Source: Prinia subflava (lineage: Eukaryota; Chordata; Aves; Passeriformes; Cisticolidae). Taken from it: DNA of 64,000 nt. The notes below the pieces were generated by a model. That model searched no databases, had not been told where the DNA came from, and saw only the letters and a program-made list of their open reading frames with translations. Location: NCBI RefSeq assembly GCF_021018805.1, contig NC_086259.1, positions 9,184,501 through 9,248,500 of the forward strand. Direction: 5' to 3'. The first letter of the stretch is position 1; each line of letters opens with the position of its first letter. Below are positions 50,769-61,913 of the stretch, piece after piece. Both the position numbers and the translations under genes were made by a program.

Positions 50769-53654
50769 GTCCTGGTGGCAGTGCAGTGCCCTTGTCCTGC
50801 AGTGCAGACACAGCACGGTCACAGCAGCTCTGGCGCTGGCAACCAGGGCCAGGGGCTCTTTCCATTGCCTGGAGAGATCTGTCAAAGGAGTAGAGCCCTG
50901 GACTCTTGAAAGAAAGCACAACATATTTCTCTCCAAAGTCCTTCTCCAGCTGTCCAGGAACTGCAGAGTGAGATTGTGAGATTATGTCTGCACTGTGACA
51001 CGCAGAGTTGCTAAAGCCTACTGAACCCTCTGACTCATGCTTGCTTTCCCAATGACCATTAGCCCAGCTGCACTTTTGACTCAAAGCATTCACATATTCG
51101 GGAAGAGCTGGCCCGTGCTATCTCTTGGCAGACTGTTTTGTAGCATGCATGGCTTGCTTTTGTCTGGTTCATCCAGACTTATGAACAATACCTTGGGTCC
51201 ATGTTAAAATACCAGGCACATTTTAGCACCTGTAAGGTGTTTGCTGCTCCAAGTCCTGTCTTTTATTTTCCTCTCTTAATATCAGACAAAGCTTATGATC
51301 TTGGAACTGATTTACTGTTGCTGTGTAATGTGCACAGATGTTTGGTTTTCTTGTGCCTCTCAGAAGTGCAGAGTTTGGGCTGAGATAGATTCTTGACATG
51401 GGCATGAGGTTTTCACTATGAACTGGTGGTGGGCCAAGCCCTGATAAAAAAGGACAACAAAGCTGCCTTTTTGGCCATATGGTGTGACAGAACACTGAGG
51501 GGTGAAAACAAAACAGAGCTGGATGGGGCAGGGGAGGCATTTTCTAGGATGGAAGTTGCTGAGCTCAGGATGCAACAGGGCAAGTGCCCAATGTGCTGTG
51601 TGCAGATCACTGTTCCCTGTCCCTACAGGAGCAGCTGGAGTAGAACTACCTGTGTGTGGAACCACTGCACTGCAAGCCATGAGTGCTTCTTGCTTTAGCT
51701 CCTCAGTGGTCGATTAGCAAGGGGAACATATATGCCAGAAGGACAGATGCAACAGTAACGAGCTGTCCTCCAGATTCTTAATGTTTCCTTACAGAGAGGG
51801 TAGTCCTGAGGTCTCTGAAAATCTGAGTGTGATTGCACCATGCAGTACGAACAAAGCAACCTTCTTTGAAGCAGGGTGACATATTAAAGTTTTAATTCTT
51901 TTTTTTTTCCCAGTTCATTTTTCTTTATGCTTTCCTCTCTAATACCTCTGTAGACCTCTCTGCCTTCACAGGGCCTATGGATGCTCCACACAGGCGGGCA
52001 TCACTTCCAGCCAAAACAGAAAAAGTTAAAAAGCTTTATGCTACTTTCATTCTCTGAATCTCTTGGAGTGAGTCTGTTTTATCTTCTCTGCCTTTCAGTT
52101 TGTATGCTCTTTTGGCAGAAGCTGTTGGCCTGATTCTGATCTTATCTGAAGTGTGTAAATCAGAACAAAGCCCAGAGCTTTTGAGTGAAATACTGGAGCA
52201 AACACCTTGCTATGGTGTATGACATTGTGTACTGCCAAGAATTCCAGCCGGATTCCCAGCAAAAGGGAATTCTTAACTAGGTTCAGTTTATACAAAGGGC
52301 AGTTTGCTGCTACAAAGGGAGTTAAATAGAATGACTCAACACTGAAACAAAAGTGGAGGGTAGGGATCACAGTAGTGAGCTTTAAAGGCATTTATTGGAA
52401 AGTCTACAGAAGGAAAATTTGAAAAAGCTGCTAAGAGACAGTTCAGCACCAGCATGAACAGTCAGTATGGACTCTTTTTATTCTGGAACATACTAAGCTG
52501 GTAATACACCTGGTATTTCAACTAAGGTATAATTATTATTCTTTCAGTTGTAACTATTGTAACTATACTCAAACTCTTGGAAAGCAATGGACAGATGCTG
52601 GCATCAGACTGGAGGGAGGGCAACCATAGCAATAAAGTCAGCATAAATAAAAGCATCATTTTAAGAGGACAGTTTTTCAATTTTCAGGTTCAGTGTTCTG
52701 ACCAGCAGTGCTTTCAACATTAATATAGAAGAAACCATAGAGGATTTTAAAGTGATTAGTGGTTTGGACTGACACAGCTATGTTTTTCTTGAAAATAACT
52801 TTGTAATTTGCCTTTGATCTTAAAAGTGGGCAGGAGCTTGTCTTTTAGGGGAAAAATAAATCTCTGTCTCCAAATTTTTCTCTTTACATTGTTGCAGTCA
52901 ATCTTTATGTACATATATAGATTTACTAGTCAATCTATAATATATTATGATATCTATATTTCTGCAAATCCTGGGTGAGCTGGCCTATTTTGGAGTGTCT
53001 TCAGATGAGAAATTACACTACTAGAAGTCTAGTGGAAAAACTTCATTGTGATAGTCCTGATGGTAAACTTCATTATGCACAGAAATTCTCAGAGGGTGTT
53101 AACATTTGCTATCTCAACATTTGCTATCTCTACCGTTTCCCTGAACTCTAAAGTTTGAAAACATCCTTGAGATCCATTGCCACTGAAATTGCATAAATCA
53201 TCGAGAGAAGCTGTGCATCTTAGTCTCATTTGCTGCCAACAAAATATTGCTAAAACTGGGAGAGCTCGATTTGCTTCACTTCAAGTGAAGAAAGCACTTC
53301 TTCATAATTTATAAGTCAACTGCAGCACTTTCCAACATGGAATTTTGTGGAAACCAAATAGATTCCAGAAAGGATTAAATCTATACTTAATTAAGCACCA
53401 CTGCTGGGTTGCAGACTTCGTTCCTAAATTTCCACTTGCTGGAATCAGGAAGGATGATGGAGTTAATCTGTGCCTGCCTTGTTCTTCCCTTAGCAGCTTG
53501 CAGTTCTTAGAAACATGACACTGAATCATTAGCTTTACAAAGTGTCGCAGACCCTAAATACTCACGAGACTCTTCCTGGGGATGGAGTGAAAGGCTGAGA
53601 TGCAGTGGTCACAGGTTACATCAAAGGAAATTCTGATTTAATGAACAGATTTAA
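50769..53654. other. Unique non-coding DNA, no gene seen
   Basis: Unique sequence with a small 15-bp tandem duplication at 53101 and a short AT-rich inverted repeat at 52917-52938 (ATAGATT...AATCTAT). The longest frames (126 and 106 codons, minus strand, 50.7-51.7 kb) show no domain. Confidence 0.55.
53101..53130. repeat. Exact 15-bp tandem duplication
   Basis: AACATTTGCTATCTC occurs twice back to back (53101-53115 and 53116-53130) without a mismatch, suggesting a recent slippage duplication. Confidence 0.95.
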
Positions 53655-53728
53655 GAGTTATAGAGGTTTGGACTAGATGACCTCAAGAGTTCCTTCCAAT
53701 CAAGATTAATCAATAAATCTGTGATCAT
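53655..53728 (+). mobile_element. CR1 LINE, extreme 3' tip
   Basis: GAGGTTTGGACTAGATGACC, then a TCAAGAGTTCCTTCCAA block and TCTGTGATCAT match the last about 70 bp of CR1 elements (family form: GGTTGGACTAGATGACCTC, then a GTCCCTTCCAACC block and ATTCTGTGAT). Nothing CR1-like is recognisable further left, so the copy is very strongly 5'-truncated. Confidence 0.78.
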
Positions 53729-56700
53729 CAGATTGCAAGGAACTTGGCAGTGAATCCAATTCACTGCTATTGCAGAAACTATCCCCTTTCTGTCTCTTCA
53801 GTGTCTTGCACAAGTTGATGAAATTCCTTCTTTAAAGAAGTTGTTAAAGTAAGTAAAAAAAAGGAAAAAAAAAAAGCTAGGGAGTTTTCCAGCTTCAGCT
53901 TCTGTGCCCTGCTCTGTTCCTCTCTGGGGTTAGATCCAGTCTTTGTAATTGAGATGGCAGCTGCATCTCCTGGTTTTCCTCTCTGCACAGGACTAAGGAG
54001 CATCAATCCAGACCCTGTGTCCTTTGACCCACACAGCTGGGGATCCCCCAGCTGAAGAGACTCTGCCCTGCAGATAATAACACTTTATGACACTGTATAA
54101 ATCAAGTGATATCTAACTACAGATACTTGCAAAAACAAAACTTCAGTAAGCCTACCAGAAAGAGATTAGGACCTTTTCATTAGCTTCCTTGCTTTGGCTC
54201 TTCATAAACATTGAAACTAAATTCCTTTTCTATTCACTATGCCTTCTCTTCCTTGACTACCAAACAGGGGATCCTGTCCTTCCTGCCAAGCCTCCATCAC
54301 AGCACTCACTCTTACCTCATTAGACATCTGGATGAACTCTGCTTTGCTGAGAGAGAACCCCATAGCTACTCAAGGTTCTGCAAAAATGTAGATATCAAAA
54401 CGTGTTTCTCCATGGGGAAAAACTCCATCAAGTAAACAGTATTTTTTGTTCTTTTTAGTCTTAGAGGTGCATTATGGTATTCAGAACCCAAAATGTTCCC
54501 TTAATATTGTTCACCCCAGAATATTTTACTCTTGAATTTTAATTTTTTTTCAATTCTCTTTATTCAAGCATGTATAATCTAGGATTATTATACAGGTGTT
54601 TACTTGAAAGGAATGTTTAATTTCAATACAGTCTGAATGTTAGAAGTTTTTTCTTTTTTAACCTTATCACCTTATTGTTGTTCACAAAATACAGAAATCT
54701 ATTTGCAGTACTTTAGCTCATAAACTTTTTATTTTGAAAGTCTTAGATACTGCAATCTCTACTTAAATCACCAGAATAAAACCATCGGTCTTAACTTTCT
54801 ATGTCTGCCCTGTCCCCCCTTGCTGATTTCTGGTTGATTTAATTCTCATTCCAAGGAGTAATTGATCCCTTTGTCCCTCATTTCCTGCATGAAAGGCAGT
54901 GGCCCCTAGAACGCCCACCCTCCCTGCCCAGCCTGGCAGAGCTCCCTTCTCTCTCACAGAAATTTGCCTTCACAGGAATTTCTCTCATAACCAACACTGG
55001 TTGCAAGAGAACAGACTGGGCTCTCCCCTGTGGGTATGGAGCCACTGGTTTTGTTTTGATTTGTTGTTTGGGTTTTTGTGGGTCTGTGTTCTACATATCT
55101 GGCCTTGTCAGCTGTGTTTATTCTAGAGCAGAGAAGAGGAGCTGGTCAGAAAATGACACAGCTGAGCAGTTGTTGAACTGCTGGTTGTGCCATTCCTTGA
55201 CTCGGTTATCAACTCACACTCAGAAAGCTGAAACTTGATATTCCTGCTTTAGAGGCACGAGGAGAACTTCTGATTTGAAGTGTATGTTCTCCATATCTAA
55301 CTATTTGTTTGTGATATTCATCTTGGGATTTCAAGAGTTTATTCTATAGCTGGCTTTGGACTTCATGCGTGCTGTGCATACTCACCATGGCATGGACCTC
55401 TCTGCAGCAGGGAAGTTCTGAGCTCCTCCACAGCCCAAGGTGCAAACTCCAGCTGTCAGTGCTCATTGTCAGAGTGTACCAGCACTTCTGCCTCCTCTGC
55501 CTCTTACAAGTGTAGGAGTTACTCACTCAGAGAAGGCAGACAGAGAGTGGGGGACATCAGAATAGAAAAAATACCGCTCTGAAAAGATCATCTTAATGTT
55601 GTGTCCTAGTGTTAAAATTCATGTAAGTAGGTGTCAGTGTGTACAGAGCTGGAGCTAAAGCTGTTTGTGTGCTGTGTAACATAGCAGGGGAGCCTTTTGA
55701 TTTACTGAGCAGCTTTGTCTAGATCCGTAGCTGCTCCTTTGCATGCTTAATATTATCTTTAAAGTTCTAAGAACAGATAAGCTGTTCTGACCCTCAACAG
55801 GATCATCAGATAAATCTTCTTAACAGCTATTATACTGATTATTTTTTTAAATAGCAAATGCACTCACAATTTTGCATTAACACTGGGATTATTTTCAAGA
55901 TACAAACATCCTCAGAAGAGCCTTCAGAGTAAATAGAGCTATTTTCTCAATTTGTTAACTTTATATCATCAAGTATAATCTGGCAATAAGTTTATTTGCT
56001 CTGATCATCCTCTCAAGATCAGTTATGGGCTGTCATTGGCTGGGTACACCAGAGACTCATCTGGAGTGCTTTTTGGGTATCAGCAGTTTGTATAATTACT
56101 GCATTGCTTTCAAGCTTGGTAAGTGTCCAGCAATGACAAATGGGTAATTTGTGATTTTATTAAAGCATTTATGAGATTAACACTTCAGGTAAGCATGACT
56201 AACTTATTTCCAATCACCCATTTAGTGACCTACGTGAGGAGTCTTATAAACCATAGATCTCTCTCTGTTATGAAAGCATCTGCTATCTGATCATGAGCTA
56301 ATATTTTCCATTTGTTCAATAGCCCTACTTTAACATGTGACCCTCACAATAAATACCTGGATTCCAATCACCATTGCTGCTGTGGATCTGTTCATTGCTT
56401 CATCCCTAGCATGGTATCCCTGAATCCAGTACAGAACCTTCACCCTAACACATCCTAGGCTCTTGACTAGCTTAGGCAACTCCAACAATCCCTTCCACAC
56501 AACTTCAGAATTTGTTTAGACTTGCTTCTGAGTAAGACTGTGGCACAGCCTGTCACAGTGGACATCAGAATGACAACAGCCAACTGAGATTATCTTACAG
56601 CACAGTTCATTTTCCCTTTCTTTCCATCATGGAAAGTTGAGCTCATGCTCTGTATTTTCTTAGCTGAAGCTATCTGGAATTATTATAAGCTATTCTTTAA

Positions 56701-59700
56701 GATTCATAGATGGTTTTAGGGAATACAGTAAATGCAGGCAGGGTAAGATGGCACTGTGGCAGGAAAATGAACTTTGCATGGGGAGTGTGAGCTGTTTTAA
56801 AAGGGTGTGTTAGGATTTAATTAGGCTTAGCATGTGGTTTTTTCCTATGATGAAAACAGCACCTAAAGAATTGTATCTCTGAATCACTGTTGCCACTTCA
56901 TATGACTAAAACATTTGGGAAGGCTTTGAAAATAAGAAGGAAGTGGAGGTCACTTGACTGTAAAGCAGATATTGTGAGGTGTTAGCCCTATGAAGCCCTA
57001 TTGACAGAAGCCCTATTTTGTAGCAACTTTTTAATGTCTGAGCTGTGTGAATGCTCATCCTAAAAATACAAAACTGTTCAAGTGTCCTAGAAATGTTTCT
57101 TCTAGACATGGGATGAGCAAATCAGGTGCATTTCTACTCTACATTTGTTTGTAGGGGTTCAGAATTGATATCCTCTCTCCTTTGTGAAAGGACACCTTAC
57201 CTTATATTTGCTGCAGGTCTGTCTTTGTTTAGTAATCACATAACAGAATGAACAAGGGGCTTGAAAAAAAAAAGATTGCATGAAATATTAATTATCAATC
57301 ATTTAGAAAAACTCATGATCAAGGTTGTCTAAACTAAGTCACAACATGGGTGTTTGTCAGCTTGTATCTTAGAAACTCATAATAGCAACAGCTTCAGCCA
57401 GAGTACTTCTGTCTCTCAAAAAGCCCAGTAATAACTTGTACATTGTTCCATATCCCACATCTTTATTTCAATTTGAAATACTGGGATTTTATTCTGTGAT
57501 GTAAAAAGCATTAAGCATGATTATCTGAAGAAGAACTGCATGCTGTAGTGCAGTGTGTCATTTACCAGGTGATTTCACTATGACATTCCAATGTTCATTC
57601 ACATGTTCCAATACAGCATCCCTCTCAGGTAAGTATTTCAGCACCCTGCAGGCTACTATTGAAAGAACAAATCCATTGTTCCAGTCAATGAAGTGGGAAC
57701 TTTGTCAGTTGTATAAATTCTGGGTGTACTCATGCTTTTGATGACCCAGTTCTTTCAGGCATATTAACAGGAGTTAACAGAGGCACAAGGAGACGTCTGG
57801 TTTTTGTCTCACGTAGTTTTGTTTAGATGTCTATACCTGGTAGTTGCTCTGGTTGGGAGAGCATTTACTAATTTTTCAGTACAGTAATAATGGACAAAGC
57901 ATTATTGCCATCCCTATATGCAAGCCTGTTGGTGTTAAATCTATAAAGCTGTGGCAGCAATACATGGTTTCCCCAGATCATAAATTTGTTCACCTGAAAA
58001 TTCAAGTAGAAGTGTCCTACTGAACTAAAACCTGTTGCCAGGAGGTACAGTACTGTGGAACATGAGCATTGCCTGTTCCAAAGCACCATTCGTGGTCTGT
58101 TACAGGCTCAGCCTCCATCCCTGGACTCTGGGCTCACTCTGTGAAAACTTAACTCATGGGCAGACTAGAAAAAGAACAGTCCCTGTGTGTGCATTTGTAT
58201 GCCCTGCGTGCATGGAAGGGATGAATGGACTCCTAGAACTGCACACTCACAGTTTGCTGACCACTGTAAGGGTTCCTCCTTCTCATCCAACCCATGCTGA
58301 AGTTTTCACCTTCTGGCAAATTCACAAATTGGCTTTCTACACTCTTTAAACTTCTGTGTATCTGTGATCACCTGGGGACTTGGCCAGTTCTTTTTAGGGG
58401 AAAGTTTTTCATGCCAGCAGGTTTTAATGACTTCATTTAATATTTCGGTGTTCCTATTTACTTTTTTTCTACCAACTGAATTGGTTGCTGTAGAAATCAC
58501 ACGGAAGCATCTCAAAATACCTCAGACTTCTGCATTCTCAGGATCAGGCCCCCAGTTGAGCTGTCTCAGCTCACAGCAATCAGCTGGCATCTTTTTCAGC
58601 TCCAGTTGCCTTTCTGTGAAGTTCACTGCCGAGAGGAAAAGGGAAAGGGTCAAGTTCTATCAGCAAATCCACAGCCTCCTGGAAGGACTGTTGCTTCTTT
58701 TCTCCCCTGATCTTGATCTGCAAGTCCAGATGCATCTGGGTGTGTATAAACTGGTTCCTTGCCTGTTTATCCTGGAAGACCTTACGAGTACTTGAATATG
58801 CCAGAAATACAAATTTCCTTGTGTCCTTTGCCAGTTCAAGTGGGGTCTTTTTCTTCCCTCCTGACTTGTACATCTTAGTGATGCTGTGGCCAGTTATGCC
58901 CCGTGCTGGCTGCTTCCAACATATCAAGGGCTGGTCCTGGATTGGAAGGATTCCATTTTTTGAAAGGAAAAAATATTTGGAACATCACTGGTCCTAGATC
59001 AGACTAGGCGAATGTTAAAACCCTCCTGCCTTTTCTGAGTGTCTTGTGGGCCATTCATTTGAGTTTGACATTGAATTGAAAAAATGCCAGACCTTGCACT
59101 TTGGCTGAGGAGGAACAGCAACTTGAAATTTCCGTGCTTATATTTCAGTTCTCATTGCTAACACCACTAATCTCTTTTTGACCTAAGGACCTCGCCACTT
59201 TTAGTTTGTTTCTGCTAGGAGGAGAAGTTGACTCTGGAGTGAATTGTTTCTCTGGGACACATCTGTTCATTCACAAAGAATATGTACTGAGCCCTATTTG
59301 CCTGAGCATAGCTGGGATTAATAACAGCACTCACAGACCCAGGCCTTTGTCCATCCAGCCCTCTACCCTAAGACTCTTTTCCTTATCTCTTCTCAGATCA
59401 TGTTGTCTGTTTGCCTTGGGTTTCTTTTTGCTAAATTCATACAGCAGTTCTTTCACTGCTTCTTTCACGTGTTTGAAAATGCAGCTCAAAAATTCAGTAC
59501 AAACTCCTCTGTGACTGCTTTTTTGATTGAAACCAACTCAACTTCTGCCTGCAAGGATCATCCTATTCTAGAATCTTCCCAGGACTTCTTTTCTTTCAAC
59601 TGTCACTTAACCAAATGAAAACTAATGAAAAATATCTTAGTCAGGAGAAAGGCTTGCTTGTCTGATGCCAACCGGAGGATTTTGAAACAAGAGTTCTCCA

Positions 59701-59962
59701 TTGAAGCTCACCAGAGAAAACAGTCAGCAAATGGAGTCACATTTTTGTGGGTATATCCTGGAAACTGGTGTGTCCCCAGAGATATAGCCATTCAGGAATT
59801 AATTGTGATTTTGGTCTTATTGTGACAAAAATCATAGACAACTGCCTGGAGGTGGAAGGAGTATGACTGCATCACTTTTGTTCACCTACCAGGAGAGAAC
59901 TTGCCTCAGAAATGGATGCCTGTGACACTGAGCTGGGAGTGCCTCACTCCTGACTCTGTTTC
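53729..59962. other. Unique non-coding DNA with overlapping open frames on both strands
   Basis: No gene could be assigned. Between 58.03 and 59.0 kb there are plus-strand frames of 104 and 143 codons and minus-strand frames of 115 and 69 codons that overlap each other. The minus-strand frame at 58580-58927 has the more protein-like, lysine-rich content, but I do not recognise it. An A-rich interruption lies near 53857-53875. Confidence 0.4.
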
Positions 59963-60047
59963 TGTGCTGGTTTCAGCTGGGGTAGAGGTAATTTTCCTCA
60001 GAAGGGCTAGTACACAGCTGTGTTTTGAATTTGTGCTAAAGAAGCTA
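59963..60047 (+). mobile_element. ERVL-type LTR fragment, 5' end
   Basis: TGTGCTGGTTTCAGCTGGGG, then TAGAGGTAATTTTCCTCAGA, CTAGTACACAGCTGTGTTTT and GAATTTGTGCTAAAGAAG match, in order, the start of the widespread avian ERVL LTR as I remember it. That family has TGG..TTT, TGGGAT.GAGTTAATTTTC, GCTAGTATGGGGCTGTG and TTTTGGATTTGTGCTGAAAACA. The copy starts with the expected terminal TG. The homology stops after about 85 bp, so the rest of the LTR is missing. It is non-coding and long decayed. Confidence 0.7.
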
Positions 60048-61464
60048 CAATTTCTTGCCTGTCTTTGGGGAAGAAGGTGGAGGAGGATGTTCTTAACAGT
60101 GGAGGTTGAGTCAAAGATTGTGTCCTGGTTTTTTTTTTGCCGCAGCTGAATTGCAAGTACAAAGTGAGGATGAGCATTGGAATTTTCAGCTGTAGTGGAT
60201 AACCTCTAAAAAGAGGTAGACAAGGAAATCCTGTGGCTGTTCAGCCTACAACTCTGGTTATCTTTAGCTAACTTGCAAACTAACCAAATACTTGGTTTGT
60301 CTTTATTAATAATTTTTAAAATTTTTGATGATTTCACACCAGAGAAAAGAACAGATAGAAGCAGTGGCATCAAGAGCACAATAGAATGGTACTATGTTAG
60401 AGATTGTAATCATATTTCATTTGACTTCTCAGTGGTAGCAGTGCTTGTCTTTCCCCTAGTGTAGGGCTTTTGCTGATTCCCATGATCTGCAGCTGGAGCT
60501 GGCATCTATAAGGCAGCTTCTCTGCATCTGACCAAACACGTACTGCCTCACATTCAAATATTAAATTTTTATTTTGCCATGCATAACTGGGTCCATTATA
60601 AATGCTCTTTTTGGAGAGCTGACAGGAAAGTCAAGGTTCTGCCCGTGGTAATTCAGAAATGTTGGAACCCTTAGTGGTTATTAATATAGAAAAAGAACAC
60701 TCTAGAAAGGAGCGTGTTTAGTGAACAAAAGCAACAATGAAGGGTTTAACTGTAGAGACAATCAGGAAATGTACTTTTGATCCTCAAATACAATCAATGG
60801 AGGGTGAAAAGAGACAGGATTCTCTGACAAAACTCTATTTTCTCCAGTTTTATGCAGTTTCTCCATGTTTTTGAAGTTCTTGACATACCTCTACTATGAA
60901 AATTTTATTTAAGTTGAAATGTTTGTAGGGTTTACTCTCCAAAAGATGAATTTTCTTTTCACAAAAAAGGTTGAATAACACATTTTAGCCAGTCTCATTT
61001 AATATTTTACATATGTAGCTCTGACAAGGTTGGTCATCTGTGCAGCATACATGATGTTTCTGATGCAACCCTAGAGTTTTCAAGGATTTAAATCACTCAT
61101 TAAAACAAACAGAAAAGGAAAATAAAATCTATTTTCTCCCAGATATGTTTGTGCTATTTCAAAATCAAATGGAGAAGTAGTTACTTTCCATTACTTGGGA
61201 AGGAGGGAATCTTTCAAAGTGTTTAGGGTTTGGAACAGGTTCACCAGGAGGCACCAAAGAAGTGCTGTTTGAAAAGTAGTATGAACAAAGGAACAGTTTT
61301 TGATGGTTCCTATGATTATTTATTTTAGAACTATTTCTCACTCAGCACTACTTCCCTACGACCCTTATGTTCTTATTAAACATAGAACCAGTCTATTTTG
61401 GATAGCAGTATGCTTTTGCCAAACATTGTTATAAAATGTCTGTCAAATTGGTTGGAGAAACACC

Positions 61465-61507
61465 TTATTTAAATTAAAATTTAAATTAATTTTTTAAAAT
61501 AAAATTT
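61465..61507. repeat. 43-bp A/T-only tract
   Basis: This uninterrupted run of A and T is built from TTTAAATT- and AAAATTTT-type words and contains several self-complementary segments. It is simple low-complexity DNA. Confidence 0.9.
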
Positions 61508-61899
61508 GTGGGGCACCTTTTAAATATTTTATCTGTCCAGTAAGACCGAGGCACAAAGCTTTAACCAAATGCTGCTTGGGATGCTTTGAATAAGGATATG
61601 CAGATTCTATATCACAATGGGGCTCATTGTGTTTCACCTTGTCACTAAAGTGATTTGAATCTAAATGAGTTAATAAAGAAAACAAAAGGCAAATATGTTG
61701 GGGAACACCATCCCATCATCTGGAATTCATGTTTCATCCAAACAAGTACCTGTCCCCTTGCTCCTCCTGAGAGACAATTCATACTTTATCACTGTGTTCA
61801 GACCTTTGTGAAAACAGCCATAAATACATGCATTTGGGTGACAATCATAAATATGTGAAATGTACTGCCTACTTTGAAGTCTGTAGTTCAGTCACTGGG

Positions 61900-61913
61900 A
61901 AAAAAAAAAAAAA
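61900..61913. repeat. (A)14 homopolymer
   Basis: Fourteen A residues follow CACTGGG. No AATAAA lies 10-30 nt upstream on the plus strand, so there is no retrocopy signature. Confidence 0.9.

Noticed and set aside
61220..61270. TTTGGAACAGGTTCACCAGG resembling a CR1 motif
   Set aside because: Only about 20 bases resemble CR1 and the neighbouring CR1 blocks and tail are missing.
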